44,228 nt of DNA from Desulfovibrio sp. OttesenSCG-928-C06 (GTDB lineage Bacteria > Desulfobacterota > Desulfovibrionia > Desulfovibrionales > Desulfovibrionaceae), in NCBI GenBank assembly GCA_030267065.1, contig JAJDJF010000009.1, forward strand, positions 1 to 44,228, in the 5' to 3' direction. Below are positions 25,911 to 34,243 of the stretch, one piece after another. The notes under the pieces were generated by a model. The model worked only from the letters and a program-made list of their open reading frames with translations. It made no database searches and was not told where the DNA came from. The position numbers and the translations under genes were made by a program. Each line of letters begins with the position of its first letter. Positions within the stretch are counted from its first letter, which is position 1.

Positions 25911-26122
25911 GCCTCCGGCGGCTGGGGTTCGCAACCCCAGACCCCATTTGGGCGATGATTCGTTATGATTGTGCCGGAACGCCCGGCGCCAAGTAGGGTT
26001 TGAATAAAGAATAGTTTTCAGAGCGAGAGCCACTTTCAGGGTGCGACAAGAAGAGCTGACTAGCGTTACACCTGCCTTGAAAGGGTTTCCAAAGGGGCGC
26101 GGCCCCTTTGGCCGCCGGAGGC
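25911..26122. repeat. GCCTCCGGCGG element, complete copy A
   Basis: Perfect 12-bp terminal inverted repeats, GCCTCCGGCGGC (25911–25922) and GCCGCCGGAGGC (26111–26122). Just inside the left end is the stem CTGGGGTT/AACCCCAG (25922–25940, loop CGC); just inside the right end is CCAAAGGGGC/GCCCCTTTGG (26089–26111, loop GCG). No reading frame. It fills most of the gap between accC and the carboxyltransferase gene (25863–26195), so readthrough must cross these stems. Apart from the ribosome-binding site I see nothing else in that gap. Confidence 0.88.
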
Positions 26123-26195
26123 AAATAAAGCCTCACTAAATGCTCTAAAAAAGCAATCAACACCGCCATGCGCGGTTCAAGCATGGATTGTGATT

Positions 26196-28466
26196 ATGGA
26201 AGACAAAAAGTTTCACCAGTTGCAGGAACGCTTCAATTACATGAACGATATTCTGGCTGGCAAGAATAACGAGAACCTGCGCCTGCTTTCTTCCCGTCTG
26301 GAAGAGCTTGCCGCCCGACTGTCCTCTCTGGGACAGGAAGAAGCCTGGGAAGCCGTAAAGACGCTGGAAGATCTTTTCAACTTTGTGGAAAAGAAGATTG
26401 AGGCCGAGCTTACCCCCATGGACAAGGTGCGCATTGTGCGTAACCCGCAGCGCATCTGCCTGCGCGACATCCTGGAAAACGTGTACGACAACTACACCGA
26501 GATCGGCAGCATGGGCGAGCACTCCATTGACCCGGCCATGCTGATTGCCCGTGCCTACATCACCCGTCGTCAGGGCAAGCGCACCTTTAACCAGTCCGTA
26601 ATGGTAATAGGGCACGAAAAAGGCCACGGCGAAGAAATCCGCAACGGCGGCTCGGCAAGCCCCTGGGGTAACGCCAAGGCCCTGCACTACATGAAGGTTG
26701 CGGAAACCGAGAATATTCCCATCCACGCTTTTGTGTTCACTCCCGGTTCCTTCCCGGTGGAAGACTCGCCCGGCGCGGCCCAGCAGATTGCCAAAAACCT
26801 GTATGAGATGAGCAACCTGCGCGTGCCGGTGCTGGCTGTTATTTCCGAAGGCGGCAGCGGTGGCGCTGAAGCCATCGGGCTGGCCGACCGCCGTCTGATG
26901 TTCTCGCACGGTTACTATTCCGTAATTTCGCCCGAAGGCGGCGCGGCTATTGAAGGCAACGTCAAGCGCGGCCCGCGCGCCACTCCCGAACTGATCGAGA
27001 AAGTGGCCGAGAACCTTTGCCTTACGGCTGAGGACAACCTGCGCATGGGCTACATTGATGGCATCATTCAGGAACCTGAACTGGGCGCTCGCTGCCATCA
27101 CTTTGATTTTCTGCGCCAGTTGCGTCAGGAAGTTTTGCGCGCCACGGACGAAATCGTGCTGGAAGTGCGCGGCGTAGAGCCGTTCCGCAGTATGTCCCGC
27201 CGCAGCCGCCGCAAAAAGACCCGCGAAGGCCTGAACATGGATACGGTGCATATGCGCTGGAATCTTTCCCCGTCCGCTCAGGAACGTCTGGTGGAACGCC
27301 GCCATAAAAAGTTCCGTGGTCTGGCTCAGGAAGCGTTTCTGGATCACCGCACCGGCTGGGATCAGTTCAAGAGCGTTGTAAGCGATGCGTACTGGGAGTT
27401 CGGCTCCTATGTGCGTTACGACCTTTTGCGCCGCCGCCAGCAGAATATTTCCAACTTCCTTGGCGAAATGAAGTCCGAAACCTCGTTCTTCCTCAAGAAC
27501 CAGACCGCGCCTTTCCGCCGTCTGTTCGGCAAGGGCAAGGATTCCGGCGTCAAGAAGAACGGCGACGCCGAAAAGCAGCTTACCACCCTTTCGGACTGGA
27601 GCGACGACAGCCAGGACCAGCGCGGACGCTGGGCTTACATCAGCCCCAAGGCCAAGGAGGACAGGGCCGTTGTGTGCCCCAACTCCGCCACGCACGGCTG
27701 TCTGGATATGTGGGCGCGCGACCTTTACGGCGAGTTTGCCGGGGTCTGCACGCACTGCGGGCACCACTTCCCCATGGAATACCAGTGGTACCTTTACAAC
27801 GTGTTTGATCACGGTTCCATCCGCGAGTTCCACGGCGATGCCATCGAGTCCAAGAACCCGCTGGATTACGAAGGTTTTAGCCTCAAGCTGGAAAAAGCCA
27901 AGGCCGCAACCGGACTCAAAAGCAGCTGCATGACCTTTGAAGCCAGCCTGCACGGTATCAACACCGTTGTTGCCATGCTGGTGGGCCCGTTCCGCGGCGG
28001 CTCTGTAGGTGCTGCGGAAGGTGAAAAGTTTATTCTCGCTTCTGAGCGGGCCAGCAAAAAGCGCCTGCCTTTTCTGGCTTATGTACATGGCACCGCCGGT
28101 ATCCGTATTCAGGAAGGCGTGAACGGCGTTATCCAGATGCCGCGCTGCACCATGGCCGTGCGCCGCTACATTGACGCAGGCGGCCTGTATCTGGTGGTGT
28201 ATGATACCAACTCCTACGCCGGGCCTGTGGCCAGCTTCCTCGGCTGCTCGCCCTATCAGTTCGGCATCCGCTCCTCCAACGTGGGCTTTGCCGGACCGGG
28301 CGTTATCCAGGAAACCACCGGGGCGCCCATTGAGCCGCATTACCACAGCGTTTACAAGGCTCTGGCCCGCGGTCATATTCAGGGTATCTGGGACAGGCGC
28401 GAAATGCGCTTCAACCTGCATCAGTCCATGCTGACCATGGGCGGGCGCAACCTCTACTACAAGTAA
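26196..28466 (+). CDS. accAD: Acetyl-CoA carboxylase carboxyltransferase, fused alpha–beta
   Basis: Transfers the carboxyl group from carboxybiotin to acetyl-CoA, making malonyl-CoA for fatty acid synthesis. The first 330 residues are AccA-like: PGSFPVEDSPGAAQQIAKNL, SEGGSGGAEAIG and YYSVISPEGGAAI. A basic linker (about 330–490) follows, then an AccD-like half with zinc-ribbon-type cysteines C494, C502, C518 and C521, GGSVGAAEGEKF, and NVGFAGPGVIQETTG. The first Cys pair is spaced C-x7-C instead of the usual C-x2-C, and SGGARMQE is replaced by HGTAGIRIQE. The alpha half precedes beta. I take ATG 26196; GTG 26190 is the alternative. It ends 9 nt before the biotin-carrier-like gene. Confidence 0.92.
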   Translation: MEDKKFHQLQERFNYMNDILAGKNNENLRLLSSRLEELAARLSSLGQEEAWEAVKTLEDLFNFVEKKIEAELTPMDKVRIVRNPQRICLRDILENVYDNYTEIGSMGEHSIDPAMLIARAYITRRQGKRTFNQSVMVIGHEKGHGEEIRNGGSASPWGNAKALHYMKVAETENIPIHAFVFTPGSFPVEDSPGAAQQIAKNLYEMSNLRVPVLAVISEGGSGGAEAIGLADRRLMFSHGYYSVISPEGGAAIEGNVKRGPRATPELIEKVAENLCLTAEDNLRMGYIDGIIQEPELGARCHHFDFLRQLRQEVLRATDEIVLEVRGVEPFRSMSRRSRRKKTREGLNMDTVHMRWNLSPSAQERLVERRHKKFRGLAQEAFLDHRTGWDQFKSVVSDAYWEFGSYVRYDLLRRRQQNISNFLGEMKSETSFFLKNQTAPFRRLFGKGKDSGVKKNGDAEKQLTTLSDWSDDSQDQRGRWAYISPKAKEDRAVVCPNSATHGCLDMWARDLYGEFAGVCTHCGHHFPMEYQWYLYNVFDHGSIREFHGDAIESKNPLDYEGFSLKLEKAKAATGLKSSCMTFEASLHGINTVVAMLVGPFRGGSVGAAEGEKFILASERASKKRLPFLAYVHGTAGIRIQEGVNGVIQMPRCTMAVRRYIDAGGLYLVVYDTNSYAGPVASFLGCSPYQFGIRSSNVGFAGPGVIQETTGAPIEPHYHSVYKALARGHIQGIWDRREMRFNLHQSMLTMGGRNLYYK

Positions 28467-28475
28467 GGCGCAAGC

Positions 28476-29126
28476 ATGTTAGATATCAGTACTTTACTCG
28501 AAGAAATCAAGGCCGCTCCCTACGTTGAGTCCAGCATCCGTACGCCGCATTGCGGTGTGGTGCAGTTTAATGAGGAATTGCAGCCGGGCAGCAAACTGGT
28601 TGGCCCGCACGGAAACTGGCGGGAAAAACCCGGCACCGTGCTTGCCACTATTGACCGCGAGCGTTGCATGAAGAATGTTAACGCGCTGGAAAAAGGCGAG
28701 CTGGTTTCCATAAACGCCGGACTTTCCGGACAGTTTGTGGAGGCGGGAACGGAAATTATGCGCGTGCGCCACTTCCTGTCGCGCGAGGAAGTCTTGCAGA
28801 TTATCCTCAAGCAGGCGCTGTACCTGTTCAACGCTCCTGAAAAAGCCAAATACTACTTTGTTCCGGCTGTTGACGTTAAAGTCAAGAATACCGGGCCGAA
28901 AAGCGTAAGCGTGCATGACGGCATGGAGCTGTTCATCATCTCGCGCATGAAGCGCGAAATGCCGCTGCGCTATTCCGGGCCGGACGGCGTTATCTACGCC
29001 GTCTACTTCAGCGTGAACCAGAACCTTGATCCCGGCATGCCGCTGATCGGCGTTTGCCCGCCCTCGCAGGTAGGCCAGATTGAGGAAGTCTCCATGCGCG
29101 TGCAGACCGAATGGCCTGAGGATTAA
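28476..29126 (+). CDS. Atypical biotin-carrier-like protein
   Basis: A 216-residue protein ending the carboxylase operon. Residues about 17–100 fit the hammerhead fold of a biotinyl domain: IRTPHCGVVQFNEELQPGS, then GTVLATIDRERC-MK-NVNALEKG, then GLSGQFVEAGTEIMRV. The lysine that would carry biotin is K66, but its setting is C64-M65-K66-N67 instead of the usual A/V-M-K-M/L. The C-terminal 115 residues (YYFVPAVDVKVKNTGPKSV onwards) are not part of known carriers I recall. No canonical accB is in the window, so this may be the working carrier. Biotinylation is inferred from context and fold, not proven by motif. Confidence 0.65.
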   Translation: MLDISTLLEEIKAAPYVESSIRTPHCGVVQFNEELQPGSKLVGPHGNWREKPGTVLATIDRERCMKNVNALEKGELVSINAGLSGQFVEAGTEIMRVRHFLSREEVLQIILKQALYLFNAPEKAKYYFVPAVDVKVKNTGPKSVSVHDGMELFIISRMKREMPLRYSGPDGVIYAVYFSVNQNLDPGMPLIGVCPPSQVGQIEEVSMRVQTEWPED

Positions 29127-29180
29127 GCCAGGCTTGAACTCCGGCTGCGGCGCGTCTGCCGCCTGATTGAATGAACTAAA

Positions 29181-29210
29181 GCCCCCGCATCGCTGATGCG
29201 GGGGCTTTTT
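29181..29210 (+). terminator. Terminator of the carboxylase operon
   Basis: GCCCCCGCATC (29181–29191) pairs perfectly with GATGCGGGGGC (29195–29205), loop GCT, followed by five T. Confidence 0.95.
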
Positions 29211-29230
29211 GTTTGCAAGTTGGTTAGAAT

Positions 29231-29419
29231 GCCTCCGGCGGGCGGGGCTCTGCCCCTGCACCCCGGCAACGCACCGGCGTTGCATCCGGGAATGGGGTAA
29301 TTACAGGATATTTATTGTTTGCCTTGCACACGCTTCATTAATCCAAATATTCGCTGGTGCAGGGGGCCGTTGCCCCCTGCCGGGATTCTTAAGGGCAGCG
29401 CCCTTAAGCCGCCGGAGGC
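29231..29419. repeat. GCCTCCGGCGG element, complete copy B
   Basis: Terminal inverted repeats GCCTCCGGCGG (29231–29241) and CCGCCGGAGGC (29409–29419). Left half: stem GGGGC/GCCCC (29244–29256), then CAACGC/GCGTTG inside CCCCGG…CCGGG (29261–29290). Right half: GCAGGGGGC/GCCCCCTGC (29359–29380) and CTTAAGGGC/GCCCTTAAG (29388–29408, loop AGC). It lies between the carboxylase terminator and the convergent glgP gene, filling the 337-base gap, and its stems may help end glgP transcripts. Confidence 0.88.
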
Positions 29420-29463
29420 ATTTCTAAATAAACCTGACACTACACTAATACACTACGCTACTC

Positions 29464-32085
29464 CTAACTTCCCCAACGTATCAAACCGAAGTTCTGGTTG
29501 GGCAGCAGCGGGTGGCGGGGCAGGGCGCGCACGCTAAAGCCGTAGCGCCCGGTATCTTCGGCGGGCATTTCGCCAACATAGGTTTGCCAGCCGTCGCGCA
29601 TTTCGCCTTCCGGGCGCATGGCGGTGGTTTCGCGGTTCTGGATGTTGTTATCCTGTCCCAGCCGTCCGTAGTAGATTTCCACCTGCATGTGCTCAGTCGG
29701 AATTTCGTTCATAAAGACATTGGCGCTTACCTTTACGCTGTCGCCAACGTAAAGCTGTTTCTGCCCGGACTCGCATGACTTTGCATCAGGCGTTCCAGCC
29801 GGGCAGCCCAGCGGTTGCCCGAGGTGCTCTCCATGCACGTTGTTGACCTGAACGCCGCTCCATCTGGTGAGCATGTCCATGCGCCAGCGCGAGAGCTCGT
29901 GCGAGGCCTCGAAGTTATCTCCGGCCAGCGCCAGTGAGCTTTGGAATGCCTTGACGTAAGCGGTGTTGAAGTAATCCTCGACCATGCGGTCCGAGTTGAA
30001 GCGCGGCCCAAGCTCAATGAGCGCCTGCTTCATGCGGGCCACCCAGCTGGCAGGCACCAGCCCGCCGGGGCGGTCGTAGAATTCCGGTATGATGTCCTTT
30101 TCCAGAATGGTGTAGAGCGTTTGCAGCTCCACCTGATCCTGATAATCCCAGTCATCATAGTCCTCGCCCTTGCCGATGGCCCAGCCAAGGCTGTTGTTGG
30201 GCTTCCAGGCCTCGTCCCACCAGCCGTCAAGGGTGCTGAACTGCAACACGCCGTTGAACATGGCCTTCATGCCGCTGGTGCCGCAGGCTTCCAGAGGTCT
30301 GCGCGGGTTGTTAAGCCAGATGTCGCAGCCGGAAATCATGTAGCTGGCAACTTCCATGTCGTAATCTTCAAGAAAGACCATGCGCGGGCGGAAGTCCGGC
30401 TCGTTGAAGGTGTTGATGATTTCCTTCATGAGTTGCTTGCCGCCATTATCGTGCGGGTGGGCCTTGCCTGCGAACACAAACTGCACCGGGCGCTCGGCAT
30501 TGGTGACAATGCGGCGCAGGGCCTCCTTGTCCTGCAAGAGCATGTTGGCGCGCTTGTAGGTGGCAAAGCGGCGGGCAAAGCCGATGGTCAGGGCCTGCGG
30601 GTCAAAGATGCTGCTGATCATCTGCAATTCTGCCGGTCGTGCGCCCCGGGCCATGCTCTGCTTTTTCATGCGCTCGCGCACAAAGTTGACCAGAGCGGCG
30701 CGCTGGCGCTCGTGCGCCCGCCAGATGTCAGCTTCCGGAATAGCGGCGACCTTGGCCCAGGTTTGTTGCTTTGACTGCTCAACCCGCCAGCAGGAGCCCA
30801 TGTAATGATCATACAGGGCCGCCATGTCCGGCGCGACCCAGGTTGGAACATGCACGCCGTTGGTGATGGAGCCGATGGGTACGTCGTCTTCCGGGAACTG
30901 GTTCCAGATTTTATGCCACATGCGGCGCGAAACCTTGCCGTGCAGCTTTGATACGCCGTTGTTGAAGCGCGAAAGGCGCAACGCCAGCACGGTCATGCAG
31001 AAGGGCTCGGAATCATTGTACGGATCTTCGCGTCCCAGAGCCATAAAGACCTTGAAGGCCAGTCCCATGTCCTGCGCGTACTTGTTCAGGTACTTGTACA
31101 TGAGGTCCGGGCTGAAGCGGTCGTTACCAGCCGGAACCGGGGTATGCGTGGTAAACACGCTGCCTGCGGCTGCCAGTTCCGCAGCGGCCTCAAAGGTAAG
31201 CTGATGCGTGGTCATGAGTGTGCGGACGCGCTCCAGCGCTGCAAAGGCCGAGTGGCCCTCGTTCATGTGGATTACGCGCGCATCCTGCCCCAGTACGCCC
31301 AAAGCCTTTACACCGCCGATGCCGAGCAGGATTTCCTGCCAGATGCGCATCTCGTTGTCGCCGCCGTACAAACGTGCGGTAATGGCGCGAAAATCCTCCG
31401 GGTTTTCCGGTATGTTTGTATCCAGCAGGTACAGGCGGATGCGCCCGACGCTGGCCTCCCATATTTGCGCAGCCAGAGGTCTGTCGCCTATTGCCAGACG
31501 CACCACGGCGTTTTGCCCGTCCGGGGTGGTGGCGCGTTTGAGCGGCATCTGCTCGAAGTCGTAGTCGGGGTAACGTTCCTGCTGCCAGTTGTCAGGGGTC
31601 ATGTACTGGCGGAAGTAGCCGTTGCGGTAAAGCAGCCCCATACCCACCAGCGGGATGTTCAAATCGCTGGCCGATTTAAGATGGTCGCCAGCCAGAATGC
31701 CCAGCCCGCCGGAGTAAATGGGCAGGCACAGGCCCACGCCGAACTCAAGGCTGAAATAGGCCACGGCGGGGTTGCCGTCATCATTACCATGAATGGCGTA
31801 GGCGGATTTTTCCTGCAAATGGCTGTCCAGCTGCGCAGAGGCGCTGTTCAGGCGCTCAATGTAGCCCTGATCGCGCGAAAGCTCGGTGAACCGGCTTTGC
31901 GGGACGTGGTTGAGAAACCAGACCGGGTTGTAGTAGCTGTCTTCCCAGAGAATGGGGTCGATATCCCTGAACAGGTTGGTAATGGGCTGATTCCAGACAA
32001 ACCAGTAGTTTCGGGCCAGCTTGTGAAGGGGCTGCAACTCCGCCGGTATCTTGGGTACGATATTGAAAATGCGTAACGGTTGCAT
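29464..32085 (-). CDS. glgP: Alpha-glucan (glycogen) phosphorylase
   Basis: Releases glucose-1-phosphate from alpha-1,4-glucans using phosphate and PLP. At 873 residues it belongs to the bacterial alpha-glucan phosphorylase subfamily (TIGR02094-like) rather than the animal-type form. Seen: the N-terminal YWFVWNQP block, AYFSLEFGVGLCLPIYSGGLG, HMNEGHSAF near 275, VFTTHTPVPAGNDRF, FARRFATYKRA, and the PLP lysine K607 in EACGTSGMKAMFNG. The last 130 residues (after DMLTRWSGVQVNN) form the extra C-terminal domain found in this subfamily. It is transcribed alone; no other glycogen gene is in the window. ATG 32085 gives the family-typical start. Confidence 0.95.
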   Translation of the reverse strand: MQPLRIFNIVPKIPAELQPLHKLARNYWFVWNQPITNLFRDIDPILWEDSYYNPVWFLNHVPQSRFTELSRDQGYIERLNSASAQLDSHLQEKSAYAIHGNDDGNPAVAYFSLEFGVGLCLPIYSGGLGILAGDHLKSASDLNIPLVGMGLLYRNGYFRQYMTPDNWQQERYPDYDFEQMPLKRATTPDGQNAVVRLAIGDRPLAAQIWEASVGRIRLYLLDTNIPENPEDFRAITARLYGGDNEMRIWQEILLGIGGVKALGVLGQDARVIHMNEGHSAFAALERVRTLMTTHQLTFEAAAELAAAGSVFTTHTPVPAGNDRFSPDLMYKYLNKYAQDMGLAFKVFMALGREDPYNDSEPFCMTVLALRLSRFNNGVSKLHGKVSRRMWHKIWNQFPEDDVPIGSITNGVHVPTWVAPDMAALYDHYMGSCWRVEQSKQQTWAKVAAIPEADIWRAHERQRAALVNFVRERMKKQSMARGARPAELQMISSIFDPQALTIGFARRFATYKRANMLLQDKEALRRIVTNAERPVQFVFAGKAHPHDNGGKQLMKEIINTFNEPDFRPRMVFLEDYDMEVASYMISGCDIWLNNPRRPLEACGTSGMKAMFNGVLQFSTLDGWWDEAWKPNNSLGWAIGKGEDYDDWDYQDQVELQTLYTILEKDIIPEFYDRPGGLVPASWVARMKQALIELGPRFNSDRMVEDYFNTAYVKAFQSSLALAGDNFEASHELSRWRMDMLTRWSGVQVNNVHGEHLGQPLGCPAGTPDAKSCESGQKQLYVGDSVKVSANVFMNEIPTEHMQVEIYYGRLGQDNNIQNRETTAMRPEGEMRDGWQTYVGEMPAEDTGRYGFSVRALPRHPLLPNQNFGLIRWGS

Positions 32086-32380
32086 AGGCGCTTTTATCCT
32101 CCTGCCGCCGGCTTGCCACGCCGGTTAAATGTGGCTGGGTGAAGAAGTATTTTGACTTGCCGCCTAGCCTGGAGTATTTTCAAGCTTCGGCTTTACCTGC
32201 GACAACAAGCCGCACTGGAAATTCTTATTTATTTTGTAAACATATTTTGCGCTACGGGCAAGGCAAAGCGCATATTTGAAATAATTTTATTAGAAATCAT
32301 TTCATGAATAGGATTTTCTTTTTTTTTGCCAGCTTGTTGCCAGCTTTTTGCGTGATACTTTTTACACACCTACCACGAAG

Positions 32381-32863
32381 ATGAACGACATTAATATTAA
32401 AATCAAATTTTATAACGGCGCGGCAGAGCTTTACTCCGCCCCCGGCAGCGTTGGCCCGGTGCCTGCCACTCCCGGTTCGGCCGGGTTTGACCTGCGGGTT
32501 AACCATATTGGCGAAGGCGAAGAATCCTTCACTATCCCGCCGGGCGGTCGCGCCGCCATTCACAGCGGCATCTGCGTGGAACCTTCCCTAAGCGATGTGG
32601 CCGGGTTCGTATATTCGCGAAGCGGCCTGGGCGCGGTGCAGGGTCTTACCGTAGCCCAGGGCGTTGGTCTGATTGACCCTGATTACCGGGGCGAAATTGT
32701 GGTTTTTCTGCTGAATACCAGCGGAGAACCAAAGACCGTGAAGCGCGGAGATCGCGTGGCCCAGCTGGTTTTTCAGCCTTTTTACCGGGCCGTTTTTGAG
32801 CCGGTGGACGAACTTGGTACCACCGAGCGCGGGGCCGGAGGCTTTGGGCACACCGGAAAATAA
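32381..32863 (+). CDS. dut: Deoxyuridine triphosphate nucleotidohydrolase
   Basis: Hydrolyses dUTP to dUMP, keeping uracil out of DNA. All five dUTPase motifs are present in order: PGSAGFDLR, SRSGLGAVQG, GLIDPDYRGEI, RGDRVAQLVF and the C-terminal RGAGGFGHTG that closes over the nucleotide. ATG 32381 gives 160 residues, close to family length; the open frame from TTG 32348 adds a non-homologous start. The ribosome-binding site is weak. The 295-base upstream gap to glgP is AT-rich with two copies of TTGCCAGCTT (32326 and 32337). It is followed by argD after 70 bp. Confidence 0.95.
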   Translation: MNDINIKIKFYNGAAELYSAPGSVGPVPATPGSAGFDLRVNHIGEGEESFTIPPGGRAAIHSGICVEPSLSDVAGFVYSRSGLGAVQGLTVAQGVGLIDPDYRGEIVVFLLNTSGEPKTVKRGDRVAQLVFQPFYRAVFEPVDELGTTERGAGGFGHTGK

Positions 32864-32933
32864 ACCGGCTTCACGGGCGTATATTTGAATGCATTTTTGA
32901 CGCGCAACCCGCGTGAAGATTTCGGAGATAAAA

Positions 32934-34127
32934 ATGAACTCGTTCAATGAAGTTAAGGAAAGAGCCGACAAAGTACTGTGCAAAACCTACGCCCGGTACC
33001 CCATAGCCGTTAAAAGCGCCAAAGGCAGCCGCCTGTGGGACTTTGAAGGCCGCGAATACATCGATTTGCTGACCGGCATCGCGGTGACTTCGCTGGGGCA
33101 CAGCAATGAGGAAGTAGGGGCGGCAATCTGCGCTCAGGCCCAGAAGTTTCTTCATGTCAGCAACCTTTTTTATCAGGAAGAGCAGGTCTATCTGGCCGAG
33201 CGCCTTGCTGCTACCTCGCACTGCGGGCGTGCCTTTTTCTGCAACTCCGGGGCTGAGGCCAACGAGGCCATGATCAAGCTGGCCCGGCGCTACCAGCAGC
33301 GCGTAAAAGGCCGTGACGCTTACGAGATTATCACTTTCAAGCAGTGCTTCCACGGGCGCACCCTTGCCACTATCGCCACCGGGCAGCAAAAGTTTCAGGA
33401 TGGCTTCCTGCCCATGCCTGAAGGCTTTACGAGCATCGAGTGGAACGATCTTGAGCTTCTGGACAGAACCATCAGCTCCAAAACCGCTGCTGTGCTGATT
33501 GAGATGGTGCAGGGCGAAGGCGGCATCAGGCCCGCTACCGCCGAATTTGCGCAGGGCGTACAGGCCCTCTGCCGCAAGCATGGCGTAATGCTGCTGATTG
33601 ACGAAATTCAGTCCGGCATGTGTCGTTCCGGCAAGTGGTGGTCATTCCAGAATTTCGGCCTTGAGCCGGACGCTTTCAGCTCTGCCAAGGCCCTTGCCAA
33701 CGGCGTACCTATGGGCGCAATGATGTGCACCGAGGAAGCCTCAAAGGGCTTTGACTTTGGCAGCCACGGCACCACTTTTGGCGGCAACGCGCTGGCTTCT
33801 GCCGCCGCTTGCAAGACGCTGGAAATCATGGAGCGCGACAAATTGCACGACCGGGCCGGAGAGCTTGGTCGCTGGGCACTTGAGCGCTTCCGGCAGGTTG
33901 CGGAAAAAGTACCCGGCACAATCCGCGAAGTGCGCGGCATGGGCCTGCTCATAGGCATCGACCTGGCCTTTCCCGGCAAGGATGTCTGGCTGGCTTTGAT
34001 TGAGCGCGGTTTTGCGCTCAACCTGACGCAGGATACGGTTTTGCGCCTGCTTCCGGCCCTGAATATCGCAAAGGATGATCTGGAAGCCTTTGCCGTGGCG
34101 CTGGAAGAAGTTCTTAAAGCGCGCTAA
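32934..34127 (+). CDS. argD: Acetylornithine aminotransferase
   Basis: A PLP-dependent class III aminotransferase that makes N-acetylornithine in arginine synthesis (and often N-succinyl-diaminopimelate in lysine synthesis). Seen: NSGAEANEAMIKLARRY, FHGRT, D223-E224 in LIDEIQSGMCRSG, and the PLP lysine K252 in SSAKALANGVPMGA. I chose ATG 34 nt into 32900s (32934), which has GGAG 6 nt upstream, over GTG 32913; this gives 397 residues. Ornithine or 4-aminobutyrate aminotransferase activity is possible but less likely from the length and motifs. A terminator follows. Confidence 0.9.
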   Translation: MNSFNEVKERADKVLCKTYARYPIAVKSAKGSRLWDFEGREYIDLLTGIAVTSLGHSNEEVGAAICAQAQKFLHVSNLFYQEEQVYLAERLAATSHCGRAFFCNSGAEANEAMIKLARRYQQRVKGRDAYEIITFKQCFHGRTLATIATGQQKFQDGFLPMPEGFTSIEWNDLELLDRTISSKTAAVLIEMVQGEGGIRPATAEFAQGVQALCRKHGVMLLIDEIQSGMCRSGKWWSFQNFGLEPDAFSSAKALANGVPMGAMMCTEEASKGFDFGSHGTTFGGNALASAAACKTLEIMERDKLHDRAGELGRWALERFRQVAEKVPGTIREVRGMGLLIGIDLAFPGKDVWLALIERGFALNLTQDTVLRLLPALNIAKDDLEAFAVALEEVLKAR

Positions 34128-34141
34128 CCCTGAATATTTGT

Positions 34142-34171
34142 GGGGCGGGCTTGCGGCCTGCCCCGTTTTTT
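34142..34171 (+). terminator. Terminator of dut–argD
   Basis: GGGGCGGGC (34142–34150) pairs with GCCTGCCCC (34156–34164) with one mismatch, followed by G and a run of T. Confidence 0.8.
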
Positions 34172-34243
34172 GCCCGGCTTTTTACCGGTCTGGCAAAGTG
34201 AAAAAAATTTTATTCTAACATGGAAATGGAACAAGGAGCCGAG

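Noticed and set aside
26157..28421. A very long open frame antisense to the fused carboxyltransferase gene
   Set aside because: It is a mirror of a strongly biased GC-rich gene. The sense strand has clear AccA and AccD motifs and a good start; the antisense protein shows no recognisable domain.
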